Below, piece by piece: positions 9,490-19,553 of a stretch of 64,000 bases of DNA; within the stretch, counting starts at the first letter, position 1; the number at the start of each line of letters is the position of its first letter. This DNA comes from Clostridium ljungdahlii DSM 13528 (GTDB lineage Bacteria > Bacillota > Clostridia > Clostridiales > Clostridiaceae). The stretch is taken from positions 248,001 through 312,000 of the forward strand of contig NC_014328.1 in assembly GCF_000143685.1 (NCBI RefSeq). The letters are read 5' to 3'. The notes below the pieces were generated by a model. The model saw only the letters and a list, made by a program, of their open reading frames with translations. It ran no database searches and was not told where the DNA came from. The position numbers were made by a program, and so were the translations under genes.

Positions 9490-10665
9490 ATGAGAAAACT
9501 ATTTACATCTGAATCAGTTACAGAAGGCCATCCAGATAAAATGTGTGATCAGATTTCAGATGCTATCTTAGATGCCATACTGGAACAAGATCCTTATGGA
9601 AGAGTAGCGTGTGAAACTGCAACTACTACAGGTATGGTTTTGGTTATGGGTGAGATATCAACCAATTGTTATATTGACATTTCAAAAATAGTTAGAAATA
9701 CTGTAAGAGAAATAGGATATACTAGAGCTAAATATGGATTTGACTGCCAGACTTGTTCAGTAATAAGTTCAATTGATGAACAATCATCTGATATAGCTAT
9801 GGGAGTCGATAAAGCTTTAGAAGCTAAGGAAGGCGAAATGGAGGCCATAGAAGCTATAGGTGCTGGAGATCAGGGTATGATGTTCGGATTTGCTACAAAT
9901 GAAACTCCAGAATATATGCCTATGCCAATAAGTCTTGCTCACAAACTTGCAAAGAGATTAGCACAGGTTAGAAAAGATAAAGTTTTAGATTATCTAAGAC
10001 CGGATGGAAAAACTCAAGTTACTATAGAATATGAAGACAATAAGCCAGTTAGAGTTGATACCATAGTAGTATCTACTCAGCATGATGAAATGGTAACTAG
10101 AAAACAAATTGAAACAGATATAATAAACAATGTAATAAGACCTGTTGTACCACGAGAGTTTTTAGATTATAAAACTAAGTATTTCATAAATCCAACAGGA
10201 AGATTTGTTGTTGGAGGTCCCCAGGGAGATTCTGGACTTACAGGAAGAAAGATAATAGTAGATACCTATGGTGGTTATGGAAGACATGGCGGCGGTGCTT
10301 TTTCTGGTAAAGACCCAACCAAGGTTGATAGATCTGCTGCTTATGCTGCAAGATGGGTAGCAAAAAATTTAGTAGCTGCAGGTATTGCAGATAAGTTGGA
10401 AATACAACTTGCTTATGCCATTGGTGTAGCAAAGCCTGTATCTATAACTGTAGATACTTTTGGTACAGGAAATATACCGGAAGAAAAAATAGTAGATATA
10501 GTAAACAAGGTATTTGATCTGAGACCAGCTGCTATAATAAAAGATTTAAATCTTAGAAGACCTATATACAGGCAAGTTGCGGCTTATGGACATTTTGGAA
10601 GAACTGATATTGATGTACCTTGGGAAAGGCTAGATAAGGTTGAAGAAATAAAAAAATATATGTAA
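9490..10665 (+). CDS. metK: S-adenosylmethionine synthetase
   Basis: Makes S-adenosylmethionine from methionine and ATP in the cytoplasm. The 391 residues match the family. Motifs seen are [17 protein letters not shown] at the start, [12 protein letters not shown] near residue 120, and the P-loop-like [19 protein letters not shown] near residue 260. The gene is preceded by GGGAGG and controlled by the SAM riboswitch at 9220, so product feedback on transcription is expected. Confidence 0.98.
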   Translation: MRKLFTSESVTEGHPDKMCDQISDAILDAILEQDPYGRVACETATTTGMVLVMGEISTNCYIDISKIVRNTVREIGYTRAKYGFDCQTCSVISSIDEQSSDIAMGVDKALEAKEGEMEAIEAIGAGDQGMMFGFATNETPEYMPMPISLAHKLAKRLAQVRKDKVLDYLRPDGKTQVTIEYEDNKPVRVDTIVVSTQHDEMVTRKQIETDIINNVIRPVVPREFLDYKTKYFINPTGRFVVGGPQGDSGLTGRKIIVDTYGGYGRHGGGAFSGKDPTKVDRSAAYAARWVAKNLVAAGIADKLEIQLAYAIGVAKPVSITVDTFGTGNIPEEKIVDIVNKVFDLRPAAIIKDLNLRRPIYRQVAAYGHFGRTDIDVPWERLDKVEEIKKYM

Positions 10666-10671
10666 ATAATG

Positions 10672-10709
10672 AAAAGCTCTATATTGTAAAATGATATAGA
10701 GCTTTTTTA
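10672..10709 (+). terminator. Terminator after metK
   Basis: Thirteen-base-pair stem (10672-10684 with 10694-10706) with a T run. Confidence 0.9.
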
Positions 10710-10795
10710 GTATGGTGGATTAAGACAAAGTTTAATGTGGTATAATTATTTATAAATATATGATTTTGTTTGCAAATAAGGGTAGGAGAGATTCT

Positions 10796-13033
10796 ATGCA
10801 AGAATTACAAGGAATTGTAGAAAGTATAATATTTCAAAATAAAGATAATGGGTATGTAGTTGCTAAAATAAGAGAAAATAAAGATGAAGTAACTATAGTA
10901 GGATGTATACCTAATATAATTGAAGGACAAAATTTGAAGGCTGTAGGGGAATGGGTTCTTCATCCTCAGTTTGGGAATCAATTTAAGGTTCAGGCTTCTG
11001 AAGAGATAATACCTAGTACTACTATTGGCATAGAGAGATATTTGGCCTCTGGAATAATATCGGGCATAGGTCCAGTAACAGCAAAGAAAATAGTAGAGAA
11101 GTTTGGTGAAAATACCCTTCAAATATTGGATAATAACATAGGAAGATTAAAAGAAATAGAAGGTATAGGAGCAAAAAAAATAGCTTTAATAGAGGAATCC
11201 TATTCTAAACAAAATGAAGTGAGAAATATAATGATATTTCTGCAAACTTATGGAATAACTCCTAGTCAGTGTGTTAAAATACATAAAAAATTTGGAGCAG
11301 ATTCTATAAGTATTGTGAAAGAAAATCCATATACCCTTACAGAAGAAATAAGTGGTATAGGTTTTAAAACGGCAGATAAGATAGCAAGAAGCCTTGGAAT
11401 AGAGAATAATTCTCCATTTAGGATACAAAGTGGAATAAGGTATTTGGTGAATAAGTTTTGCAGCTTGGGAAATACGTATATGCCTATAGATAACCTTATA
11501 AAAGAAGGTGTTGACATACTCCATATAACTCAAAAAGAACTGGAAGAAAACATATATGAAAGTTCTGTAAATGGAAAAATAAAATTGGAGAAGTGGGAAG
11601 ATAAAGTATGTGTATTTTCTATGACCTATTATTATTGCGAATTGAGTGTAACTAGAAAAATATTGATGTTAGCTTTTACTAAATATAAGGATATGGATTT
11701 TAATATAGATAAAGAGATAGAAGATTTTGAGAAGGAAAATAATATGAATTTTGCTGTTTCTCAAAAAGAAGCTATTAGAGGGGCAATTGAAAATGGAGTG
11801 GAGATAATAACAGGAGGTCCTGGAACAGGTAAAACTACAATAATTAATTGCATAATTAGATTATTTGAAAAGGCAAAGCTTAAAGTTTTAATGGGTGCTC
11901 CCACGGGAAGGGCAGCAAAGAGAATGTCAGAATCTACAAAACGAGAATCAAAGACCATACATAGGCTTCTTGAAATGGGAGTGGGAAGCGATGAAGAAGC
12001 TTTATTTTTTTCAAGAGGAGAGCAATCACCACTACAATGCGATGTGGTTATTATAGATGAGGCTTCTATGATAGATATAGTGCTCATGAATAACTTATTG
12101 AAGGCTGTCTCTATGGGAACTAGGTTAATAATAGTAGGGGATGCAGAGCAGCTTCCATCTGTAGGACCTGGAAATGTGCTAAGAGACTTTATAGACAGTA
12201 AGTGTATTAAAGTAGTTAGATTAAAAGAGATATTTAGGCAATCAAAAGAGAGTATGATTATAGTTAATGCTCATAAGATAAATTCTGGAGAGATGCCTAT
12301 TTTAAATAAAAAGAATAAAGATTTTTATTTTATAAAGTGTCAGGATCCTTCGGATATATTAGATACATTGGTAGGATTAATAGATAAAAGGCTGCCAAGT
12401 TTTAATAGTAGTTGGAATAAAATAGAGGATATTCAAATACTATCTCCTATGAGAAAGGGAGTTTTGGGAGTATCAAATTTAAATAAAAAACTTCAACAAG
12501 TTCTAAATCCTAAAAGTCCCAATAAGAGAGAAAAAAAGTTTAGAGATATGACTTTTAGGGTAGGAGATAAAGTGATGCAGATTAAAAATAATTATACTTT
12601 AAAATGGCAAGGCATTTCAGAAGAAAACAAGGAAAGTGGTATGGGTGTTTTTAATGGCGATTTTGGATATATAGAAGACATAGATGAAGAAAAAAATAGA
12701 GTGGTAGTTGTGTTTGATGAAGAAAAAAGAGTTGTATATGATAGTATGTACTTAGATGAGCTGGATTTATCTTATGCAATAACCATACATAAAAGTCAAG
12801 GTAGTGAATTCCCAGTAATTATTATACCTATGTTTATGGGTCCGCCGCTGCTTATGAATAGAAATTTATTGTATACAGCTATAACTAGAGCAAAACAGAT
12901 GGTAATACTTGTTGGGAGTTTGAAAGCTTTGAACTTTATGATAAATAATAATAAAAGCTTTGAAAGGTATTCGTTATTAAAATATAGAATAATGGATATA
13001 ATGGAGAGTGAAACAAATGCTACTGTGGAATGA
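10796..13033 (+). CDS. recD2: RecD2-type 5'-3' DNA helicase
   Basis: Superfamily 1B helicase of the RecD2 branch, which works without RecBC and is linked in Bacillus to mismatch repair and replication-fork restart. With the start at 10796 it has 745 residues. The N-terminal region contains the helix-hairpin-helix repeats typical of RecD2 (about 90-215). The helicase core has Walker A GGPGTGKT at residues 340-347, Walker B VVIIDEASMID, and motif VI region YAITIHKSQGSEF to LYTAITRAK. An upstream ATG at 10760 is less likely because TAGGAGAG lies directly before 10796. It overlaps the next gene by 17 bases. Confidence 0.93.
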   Translation: MQELQGIVESIIFQNKDNGYVVAKIRENKDEVTIVGCIPNIIEGQNLKAVGEWVLHPQFGNQFKVQASEEIIPSTTIGIERYLASGIISGIGPVTAKKIVEKFGENTLQILDNNIGRLKEIEGIGAKKIALIEESYSKQNEVRNIMIFLQTYGITPSQCVKIHKKFGADSISIVKENPYTLTEEISGIGFKTADKIARSLGIENNSPFRIQSGIRYLVNKFCSLGNTYMPIDNLIKEGVDILHITQKELEENIYESSVNGKIKLEKWEDKVCVFSMTYYYCELSVTRKILMLAFTKYKDMDFNIDKEIEDFEKENNMNFAVSQKEAIRGAIENGVEIITGGPGTGKTTIINCIIRLFEKAKLKVLMGAPTGRAAKRMSESTKRESKTIHRLLEMGVGSDEEALFFSRGEQSPLQCDVVIIDEASMIDIVLMNNLLKAVSMGTRLIIVGDAEQLPSVGPGNVLRDFIDSKCIKVVRLKEIFRQSKESMIIVNAHKINSGEMPILNKKNKDFYFIKCQDPSDILDTLVGLIDKRLPSFNSSWNKIEDIQILSPMRKGVLGVSNLNKKLQQVLNPKSPNKREKKFRDMTFRVGDKVMQIKNNYTLKWQGISEENKESGMGVFNGDFGYIEDIDEEKNRVVVVFDEEKRVVYDSMYLDELDLSYAITIHKSQGSEFPVIIIPMFMGPPLLMNRNLLYTAITRAKQMVILVGSLKALNFMINNNKSFERYSLLKYRIMDIMESETNATVE

Positions 13034-14039
13034 ATCATGTCTTATTAATGAGAGAAAAAAAATAAGTGAGAATATAGTAAAATGGAGCGGTACTAAAGAT
13101 ATTTTTTTAAACTGTATCTCAGTTCCTTATAATTCTACTGAGATTTTCCTGGAGATTATTGAAAAATACATAAGACAAAATGAAAATATTATTTATATTA
13201 CTAATGAAAAAATGGGTAATGTGGATATAATAAAAAATATAAAAAAGTATACACATTTTACAGATTATTGCTATGTAAAAGGATGTAAAAGTAATTCAAA
13301 TTGTAAATTGCAGATATGTAATTTTGAAAATGCGTCAAAGTTGGAAGATAAGTTTGAATTAGTTATATATGATGATATAAGTAGTTTTTCATTATACAAT
13401 AAGTACGAGATATGCAAATTAATTAGCAAATTAACTCATGAGGATAGTAAAGTTATAATATATTCTATAGAAAGTATAGTTGAAAATAGTAAAAAGGTAT
13501 TTTTGCCTGCTAAAAATGAAGGATTAATAATTGAACCGAGGAGTATACTTACTAGACTGAATATGAATAAAGAAATGCCTTTTTTGGTATACGATTATTT
13601 AAAATGGTCAATAAGTATAGGCAAGAAGATAATAATATATGTACCTAGCAAATATAAAATAGACAAGGTAGCTTCATATATGCATAAATATTGTAAAAAT
13701 TTAGCACATGATGTAGTATGTTTTGCTAAAGGGGAATCGAATAAGAAATTGATTTATAAGTTTTTACAGACAAAAAACTCAATATTAATAACTAACTGTT
13801 TTGAAGAAACTGCATTAAATGCAAAAAATTCAGAATTGATAGTATATTTTGCAGATGATGTTAACTTTACTTATAAAGAATTTGTTTACTTGTGTGGAAG
13901 TGTTGGAAGAGGTGAAAAAGATTTAAAAGAGGAGGTTATACTGGTTTCCAATATAGAGACAGAAGAGATTGAGAAAGCAAAGAGTATAACTAGCAATTTT
14001 AATAGGGAAGCATGGAACATGGGATTACTAAAAATTTAA
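13017..14039 (+). CDS. Degenerate ComFA-like protein
   Basis: A 340-residue protein with no obvious enzymatic motifs but with the layout of ComFA, the helicase-like competence ATPase. The C-terminal half has helicase domain 2 features: KKIIIYVPSKYKIDKVASYM, SILITNCFEETALNAKNSEL, and a GSVGRG sequence near residue 295 that aligns with the ComFA GRVGR motif VI. The DEVD-like box is reduced to YDD at 118-120. The place where Walker A should be (residues 33-42) reads CISVPYNSTE, with no Gly and no Lys, so ATP binding is unlikely. comFC follows with a 28-base overlap, as in comF operons. The ATG at 13017 is preceded by GGAGAGTG. Function is unknown. Confidence 0.65.
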   Translation: MLLWNESCLINERKKISENIVKWSGTKDIFLNCISVPYNSTEIFLEIIEKYIRQNENIIYITNEKMGNVDIIKNIKKYTHFTDYCYVKGCKSNSNCKLQICNFENASKLEDKFELVIYDDISSFSLYNKYEICKLISKLTHEDSKVIIYSIESIVENSKKVFLPAKNEGLIIEPRSILTRLNMNKEMPFLVYDYLKWSISIGKKIIIYVPSKYKIDKVASYMHKYCKNLAHDVVCFAKGESNKKLIYKFLQTKNSILITNCFEETALNAKNSELIVYFADDVNFTYKEFVYLCGSVGRGEKDLKEEVILVSNIETEEIEKAKSITSNFNREAWNMGLLKI

Positions 14040-14692
14040 AATTTTTATTAGATTGTGTACTAGGGCTTATATATTGTGGAGATGAAAGATGTATACTATG
14101 TAAAAAAGATATATATAATGATAGAAACATATGTGAAGCTTGTGAAAGCAATATAAAAGTTTGTAAAGACAGTTTTGAGATTGGATATGATGATAAAAAA
14201 ATTCAATGCTATAGTAGTGCTTATTATTCTGGAGCGATGATGGAACTTATAATAAAATTAAAGTATAAGAGTTCTTTTAAAGCTGGAGATGTTATAGCAA
14301 AGTGTATGAGAAATATTATAGCTAATAATCACATTGATTTCGATGTTTTTACATACGTACCTATGACTAAGAAAGCATTGAAAAAGAGAGGATATAATCA
14401 AGCTGAATATTTGGCGAACAGTTTGGGGAGTTATACTAATAAGCCTGTTATATGCTGTCTAGACAAAATAAAGGAAACAAAGGATCAAATAGGATTGGAT
14501 AAAACAGAGAGATGGAGTAATATGTCAGAAAGCTTTCAGGTATGCAATAAAAAAATTATAAAAAATAAAAAAATTTTGTTAATAGACGACGTTTTAACTA
14601 CTGGTGCTACAGCTTTTGGATGCTGTTCAGAACTTTTGAAAAATGGAGCAAAAAAAATTAACGTATTGACTGGAGCAAAAAGTAGAGTATAA
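14012..14692 (+). CDS. comFC: ComF family phosphoribosyltransferase-like protein
   Basis: A 226-residue ComFC/GntX-type protein. The N-terminus has two Cys pairs, CILC near residue 27 and CEAC near 43, likely one zinc site. The C-terminal phosphoribosyltransferase-like domain has the PRPP-binding stretch KILLIDDVLTTGAT. ComFC is required for DNA uptake in competent bacteria together with ComFA, by a mechanism not well defined. The start lies inside the preceding gene (GGGAAGC before ATG), so the two are translationally linked. Confidence 0.88.
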   Translation: MEHGITKNLKFLLDCVLGLIYCGDERCILCKKDIYNDRNICEACESNIKVCKDSFEIGYDDKKIQCYSSAYYSGAMMELIIKLKYKSSFKAGDVIAKCMRNIIANNHIDFDVFTYVPMTKKALKKRGYNQAEYLANSLGSYTNKPVICCLDKIKETKDQIGLDKTERWSNMSESFQVCNKKIIKNKKILLIDDVLTTGATAFGCCSELLKNGAKKINVLTGAKSRV

Positions 14693-14703
14693 TTTTATTA
14701 GTC

Positions 14704-14904
14704 AAGTTAGGTTTGTGGTTGAAAGTCGATGCCAGTCGCAGGCAAAACGATCCACGTAAGTTAGATAAAATATTTAATGAGCATGGTGCGGCTTAGAAGT
14801 AAGTCCTGCCGTAAAATACGAGAGGATTAGTAGTGAGAGGTTAATTCCCGGTAGCGAAAGTTCCAGCAGGCGAGTGTGGGGGCAAAGACCAGGTCAGCTA
14901 ACTT
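14704..14904 (+). ncRNA. raiA-type structured RNA
   Basis: About 200 bases without open frames, with GC content clearly above the flanks. The ends pair perfectly (AAGTTAG at 14704-14710 with CTAACTT at 14898-14904), closing one folded unit. Position directly upstream of the hpf/raiA gene and the G/A-rich purine motifs match the raiA RNA motif described in Firmicutes and Actinobacteria. An own hairpin terminator follows at 14924, so it is probably a separate RNA and not a simple riboswitch. The assignment to that family is from context and recall, not a covariance search. Confidence 0.75.
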
Positions 14905-14923
14905 GCAAATGCACTAACAGTGC

Positions 14924-14962
14924 AATATAGCAGCCTTTTTTAAGGCTGCTATATTAATTTTA
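14924..14962 (+). terminator. Terminator of the raiA-type RNA
   Basis: Thirteen-base-pair stem ATATAGCAGCCTT with AAGGCTGCTATAT, followed by TAATTTT. The stem is far stronger than other hairpins nearby. Confidence 0.8.
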
Positions 14963-15124
14963 AAAGATTATTTATTATTAGTTTTTGGTATTAATAAAAA
15001 AGTAGTATAAATGTGTCATTAATAGCTATTGTAATTTATGATAAACAGTATTAAAATATAACTAACAAAACATAGATTAATCCTTTACATATGTTTAGGA
15101 TTACAATAGGAAGGGGCTGGAAAT

Positions 15125-15652
15125 ATGAAAATAACTGTAAAAGGGAAAAATATCGTGGTAACTGATGCATTGAAAAATGCGGTGGAGAAGAAGCTATGTA
15201 AGCTAGAAAAATATTTCAACCCTGATGTAGTAGCGCATGCTACATTAAGCGTACAAAAAACTAGACAAATAATTGAAGTCACTATTCCTTTTGGAGGAGT
15301 TATACTAAGAGGAGAAGAAGGAAATTCAGATATGTATGCTTCAATTGATTTAGTTGTGGATAAATTAGAGAGACAGATAAGAAAGCAAAAGACAAAGTTG
15401 TTAAGAAGAAACAATTCGGAATCTTTGAGATTTCAATGCATACCAGATGAGTCAGAAAAAGACGAACAAGAACAAAAAATAGTTAGAACCAAGAAATTTG
15501 CAATAAAACCAATGTCATCTGAAGAAGCAGTTCTTCAAATGGAACTTTTAGGTCATAGTTTCTTTGTATATCAGGATGCTGAAAATGGAGAAGTAAATGT
15601 AGTATATAAGAGGCGGGATGGAAATTACGGATTAATAGAGCCTGAATTTTAA
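15125..15652 (+). CDS. hpf: Ribosome hibernation promoting factor, long form
   Basis: Binds 30S subunits and drives formation of inactive 100S ribosome dimers in stationary phase. The 175 residues correspond to long HPF: an N-terminal domain (about 1-100, MKITVKGKNIVVTDALK) that blocks the tRNA/mRNA channel, a charged linker, and a C-terminal dimerisation domain (about 118-175, FAIKPMSSEEAVLQMELLGH). The ATG follows GGAAGGGG. The upstream raiA-type RNA is a recurrent neighbour of this gene. Confidence 0.96.
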   Translation: MKITVKGKNIVVTDALKNAVEKKLCKLEKYFNPDVVAHATLSVQKTRQIIEVTIPFGGVILRGEEGNSDMYASIDLVVDKLERQIRKQKTKLLRRNNSESLRFQCIPDESEKDEQEQKIVRTKKFAIKPMSSEEAVLQMELLGHSFFVYQDAENGEVNVVYKRRDGNYGLIEPEF

Positions 15653-15669
15653 AAGTTAGATGCAATAAA

Positions 15670-15696
15670 GGGGGAGCATAAAGCTTCCTCTTTTTA
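15670..15696 (+). terminator. Terminator after hpf
   Basis: Eight-base-pair hairpin (GGGGGAGC with GCTTCCTC, with G-U pairs) and five T. Confidence 0.75.
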
Positions 15697-15751
15697 TACT
15701 TTAAAAATAGACAGCATATTATTAAACTAAAGTAAACTATTATTTAATAAG

Positions 15752-15780
15752 TTGAACACCTAATAATTAGATGATATAAT
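15752..15780 (+). promoter_or_regulatory. Sigma-A promoter of secA
   Basis: TTGAAC (15752-15757) and TATAAT (15775-15780) with a 17-base spacer, 53 bases upstream of the secA start. Confidence 0.8.
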
Positions 15781-15832
15781 TTATAAGGTGTATACTTTTG
15801 TAAACAAATTTAACATGGTGAGGATGAAAATA

Positions 15833-18346
15833 ATGAAACTTTTTCAGAAAATATTCGGTTCATATAGTGAACGGGAAGTAAAAAGAGTTATCCCTATAGT
15901 AGATAAAATAGATAGTTTAGATTCAAAAATGCAGGGATTGACGAGTGGAGAACTTAGAGCAAAGACAGATGAATTTAAAGATAGACTTTCTAAGGGTGAA
16001 TCTTTAGATGAAATATTACCTGAAGCTTTTGCTGTTGTTAGAGAGGTAGGATATAGAACTATAGGCTTAAAGCAATATAGGGAGCAGTTAATAGGTGGAG
16101 TAGTGCTCCATCAAGGAAGAATATCAGAGATGAAAACTGGTGAAGGTAAAACACTTGTTGCTACCGCACCTGCATATTTAAATGCACTTACAGGAAAAGG
16201 AGTTCATATAGTTACAGTAAATGACTATCTGGCAAAAAGAGATAGAGATACCATGGCACCTATATATGAAGCGCTAGGACTTAAAGTAGGTGTAATACTA
16301 CATGATTTAGATCAAACCCAGAGACAAGAAGCGTACAATTGTGATATAACTTACGGTACTAATAGTGAATTTGGATTTGACTATTTGAGAGATAATATGG
16401 TTATTTACAAAGAAGAAAGAGTACAAAGAGGGCTTAATTTTGTTATAGTGGATGAGGTTGACTCTATTTTAATTGATGAAGCAAGAACACCTCTTATTAT
16501 TTCAGGTGAAGGAGAAAAATCAACTGAATTTTATAATATTGCGGATAGCTTTGCAAAATCCTTACAAAAAGAGGATTATGAGGTAGATGAAAAGGCAAAT
16601 TCGGTAATACTTACAGATACAGGTGTAAAAAAGGCTGAAAACTTCTTTCAATTGGCAAACTATGCGGATCCAGAGAATATGGAGATACAGCATTATGTAG
16701 TTCAATCTTTGAAGGCTAACTATATAATGAGAAGAGATAAAGATTATATGGTAAAAAATGGAGAAGTGCTCATTGTAGATGAATTTACAGGAAGAATGAT
16801 GGAAGGCAGAAGATACAGCGATGGGTTACATCAAGCTATAGAAGCTAAGGAAAATGTAAAAGTAGAGAGAGAATCAAAGACACTTGCAACTATTACTTAT
16901 CAAAATTATTTTAGGATGTTTAATAAATTATCAGGTATGACAGGTACTGCACTGACAGAGGAAAATGAATTTAGAGAAATATACGGACTTGATGTAATAG
17001 TAATACCTACCCATAAGCCTATAGCAAGAACAGATTACCCTGATGTAGTTTATAAAAGTGCAAAAGGGAAATTTAAAGCTATAGCAGATGAAATATATGA
17101 AACCTATAAAAAAGGCCAGCCTGTACTTGTAGGTACAGTAAGTATAGAAAAGTCTGAGTTACTTTCAGATATGTTAAAGAAAAGAGGAGTACCTCATCAA
17201 GTTTTAAATGCTAAGTTTCATGAAATGGAAGCAGAAATAATTTCTCATGCAGGAGAAAAAGGAACAATTACTATAGCAACTAATATGGCAGGTCGTGGTA
17301 CTGATATAAAGCTAGGAAAGGATGTAGTTGCTCTTGGCGGACTTAAAATAATAGGAACTGAAAGACATGAGTCAAGGAGAATTGATAACCAACTTAGAGG
17401 GCGTTCAGGACGTCAAGGAGATCCTGGTACGTCAAGATTTTATGTATCACTAGAAGATGATCTGATGAGAATATTTGGTTCAGATAGACTTCAGGGAATA
17501 GTTGAAAAATTAGGTCTCAAAGAAGATGAGGCCATAGAAAGTAGAATGGTTACAAATGCTATAGAAGGTGCGCAGAAGAAAGTAGAAGGAAATAACTTTG
17601 ATATAAGAAAAACTTTACTTCAATATGACGATGTAATAAATAAACAGAGGGAAATTATATACAAACAGAGATCACAAGTGCTTGAAGGTGAAGATCTTAG
17701 AGAATACATGGTTGATATGATAAAGAGTTTAGTATCTTCTATTGTAGATTCTCATATATCCGGTATAGAAGAAGATTTTGAAGATGAAGTAGAAAAGCTA
17801 ATAAAATATATGGAAGAAGTTTATGTACAAAAAGATTCCATAAAGAAAGAGGATATTATAAATCTTTCTAATGAGGAAATTAAGCAGAAATATATAGATA
17901 TAGGTCAAAAAATTTATGAAGAAAAAGAAGAAGAGTGTACTCCAGAACAGATGAGAGAAATTGAGAGAGTTATCTTACTTAGAGTTGTTGATACAAAGTG
18001 GATGGATCATATAGATGATATGGAGCACTTAAAGAGAGCTATTGGACTTAGAGCCTACAGGCAGCAGGAACCAGCGCAAGCATATCAGTTTGAAGGCAGT
18101 GAAATGTTTGAAGAAATGATATATAATATTAAATTGGATACGGTTAAGTATCTTCTTCATGTACAAATTGAAAAAGCACCTGAGAGAGAAAGAGTAGCTA
18201 AGAATGTAGTTACTAATCAAGGTGAAGAAACTGCAATGAAGAAAAAACCTATAAAGAAAGAAAAAACTGTAGGAAGAAATGATCCTTGCCCTTGTGGCAG
18301 CGGCAAAAAATATAAAAATTGTTGTGGAAAGCTTGCAAATAACTAA
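15833..18346 (+). CDS. secA: Preprotein translocase ATPase SecA
   Basis: Motor of the Sec pathway; it pushes preproteins through SecYEG using ATP. The start at 15833 gives 837 residues. Walker A is KTGEGKT near residue 100, the Walker B/DEAD-like box is [17 protein letters not shown], and the region [15 protein letters not shown] is typical of nucleotide-binding domain 2. The C-terminal SEC-C zinc tail (C-x-C-x8-[16 protein letters not shown]) is intact. Upstream in-frame starts exist (15788, 15815), but GTGAGG spaced nine bases before 15833 and the family N-terminus [10 protein letters not shown] support this one. prfB follows after 20 bases, the usual Firmicute order. Confidence 0.97.
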   Translation: MKLFQKIFGSYSEREVKRVIPIVDKIDSLDSKMQGLTSGELRAKTDEFKDRLSKGESLDEILPEAFAVVREVGYRTIGLKQYREQLIGGVVLHQGRISEMKTGEGKTLVATAPAYLNALTGKGVHIVTVNDYLAKRDRDTMAPIYEALGLKVGVILHDLDQTQRQEAYNCDITYGTNSEFGFDYLRDNMVIYKEERVQRGLNFVIVDEVDSILIDEARTPLIISGEGEKSTEFYNIADSFAKSLQKEDYEVDEKANSVILTDTGVKKAENFFQLANYADPENMEIQHYVVQSLKANYIMRRDKDYMVKNGEVLIVDEFTGRMMEGRRYSDGLHQAIEAKENVKVERESKTLATITYQNYFRMFNKLSGMTGTALTEENEFREIYGLDVIVIPTHKPIARTDYPDVVYKSAKGKFKAIADEIYETYKKGQPVLVGTVSIEKSELLSDMLKKRGVPHQVLNAKFHEMEAEIISHAGEKGTITIATNMAGRGTDIKLGKDVVALGGLKIIGTERHESRRIDNQLRGRSGRQGDPGTSRFYVSLEDDLMRIFGSDRLQGIVEKLGLKEDEAIESRMVTNAIEGAQKKVEGNNFDIRKTLLQYDDVINKQREIIYKQRSQVLEGEDLREYMVDMIKSLVSSIVDSHISGIEEDFEDEVEKLIKYMEEVYVQKDSIKKEDIINLSNEEIKQKYIDIGQKIYEEKEEECTPEQMREIERVILLRVVDTKWMDHIDDMEHLKRAIGLRAYRQQEPAQAYQFEGSEMFEEMIYNIKLDTVKYLLHVQIEKAPERERVAKNVVTNQGEETAMKKKPIKKEKTVGRNDPCPCGSGKKYKNCCGKLANN

Positions 18347-18366
18347 GATGACATTGAGGTGGTTGT

Positions 18367-19474
18367 ATGATAATTGATTTGGAAGAATCCCTATCAAAAT
18401 TGAGCATATTAAAAAAAACATTAAATAAAATAAAGGAGTCTCTTTGACCTAGGTAACTATAAGAATAGGATAGAAGAATTGCAGATGAAAATGCAGGAAC
18501 CTAATTTCTGGGATCACTTGGAAAGGGCACAGGAAGTAACTTCTGAGGAAAAGTTTTTAAATGAAAAGCTGGATATGTATAATAAGTTGGAGAGTAGAAT
18601 AAATGATGCAGAAATTCTAGCTCATATTGCGGAAGAAGAGGAAGACGTTTCTGACTGCAAAGATATATTATCTGAAGTGGAAGATATCGAAAATATAATT
18701 GATAAACTTAAAATAGAAATACTTTTATCAGGAGAATATGATAAAAACAATGCCATATTGAATTTACATGTGGGAGTAGGTGGCACAGATGCCCAAGACT
18801 GGACGGAGATGCTTTTGAGGATGTATACCAGATGGGCAGAAAAGTCTGGGTATAAAGTTGAGACTTTAGATATTCTTCCTGCAGATGATGCTGGAATAAA
18901 AAGTGTATCATTAAGGATAATAGGGGAATTTGCTTATGGGTATTTGAAAGCCGAAAAGGGTATTCATAGATTGGTTAGAATATCACCTTTCAATGCTAAT
19001 GGGAAAAGGCAGACTTCTTTTGCATCTGTAGAGGTTTTGCCGGAACTTACCAAAGACCAAGACATAGATATAAGGCCAGAAGATTTAAGGGTAGATACCT
19101 ATAGGTCTTCTGGTGCAGGCGGACAGCACGTAAATAAAACGGAATCTGCAGTCAGGATAACTCATATACCTACGGGTATAGTTGTACAGTGCCAGAATGA
19201 AAGAAGTCAGCATTATAATAGAGAGACTGCAATGCTCATGTTAAAATCAAAACTTGTGGAACTTAAAGAAAGAGCACATAAGGAAAAGATAGAAGATCTT
19301 GCAGGAGAACTTAAGGACATGGGATGGGGAAGCCAGATAAGATCCTATGTATTCCATCCATATACTCTTGTAAAAGATCATAGAACTGGAGTAGAGAATG
19401 GGAATGTGTCTTCAGTAATGGATGGAGAAATTGATAATTTTATATTAGCCTATTTAAGACAGCAGGCAAAGTAA
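18367..19474 (+). CDS. prfB: Peptide chain release factor 2, with programmed +1 frameshift
   Basis: Releases finished proteins at UGA and UAA. The gene is in two frames: an initial frame from ATG 18367 runs 26 codons to CTT at 18442-18444 and an in-frame TGA at 18445-18447. The rest, frame GAC from 18446 onward, continues to 19474, giving about 368 residues. The shift site has the classic AGGAG three bases before CTT TGA C, so RF2 shortage promotes slipping (autoregulation). The protein has the UGA-reading SPF motif (ISPFNANGKRQT) and the catalytic GGQ (GAGGQHVNKTES). Treating the second part alone as the gene would lose the N-terminus. Confidence 0.96.
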
Positions 19475-19477
19475 ATA

Positions 19478-19515
19478 AAGTGCTATCAGGCGTACAATCT
19501 GATAGCATTTATTTG
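19478..19515 (+). terminator. Terminator after prfB
   Basis: Nine-base-pair stem TGCTATCAG with CTGATAGCA and a T-rich tail. Confidence 0.85.
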
Positions 19516-19553
19516 CATGTATTTTTAACGTATAATTGAAAGAAGGATTTAGC

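Noticed and set aside
14704..14904. RNase P RNA, tmRNA or 6S RNA
   Set aside because: The size, closing stem and position before hpf do not fit these; raiA-type RNA fits better.
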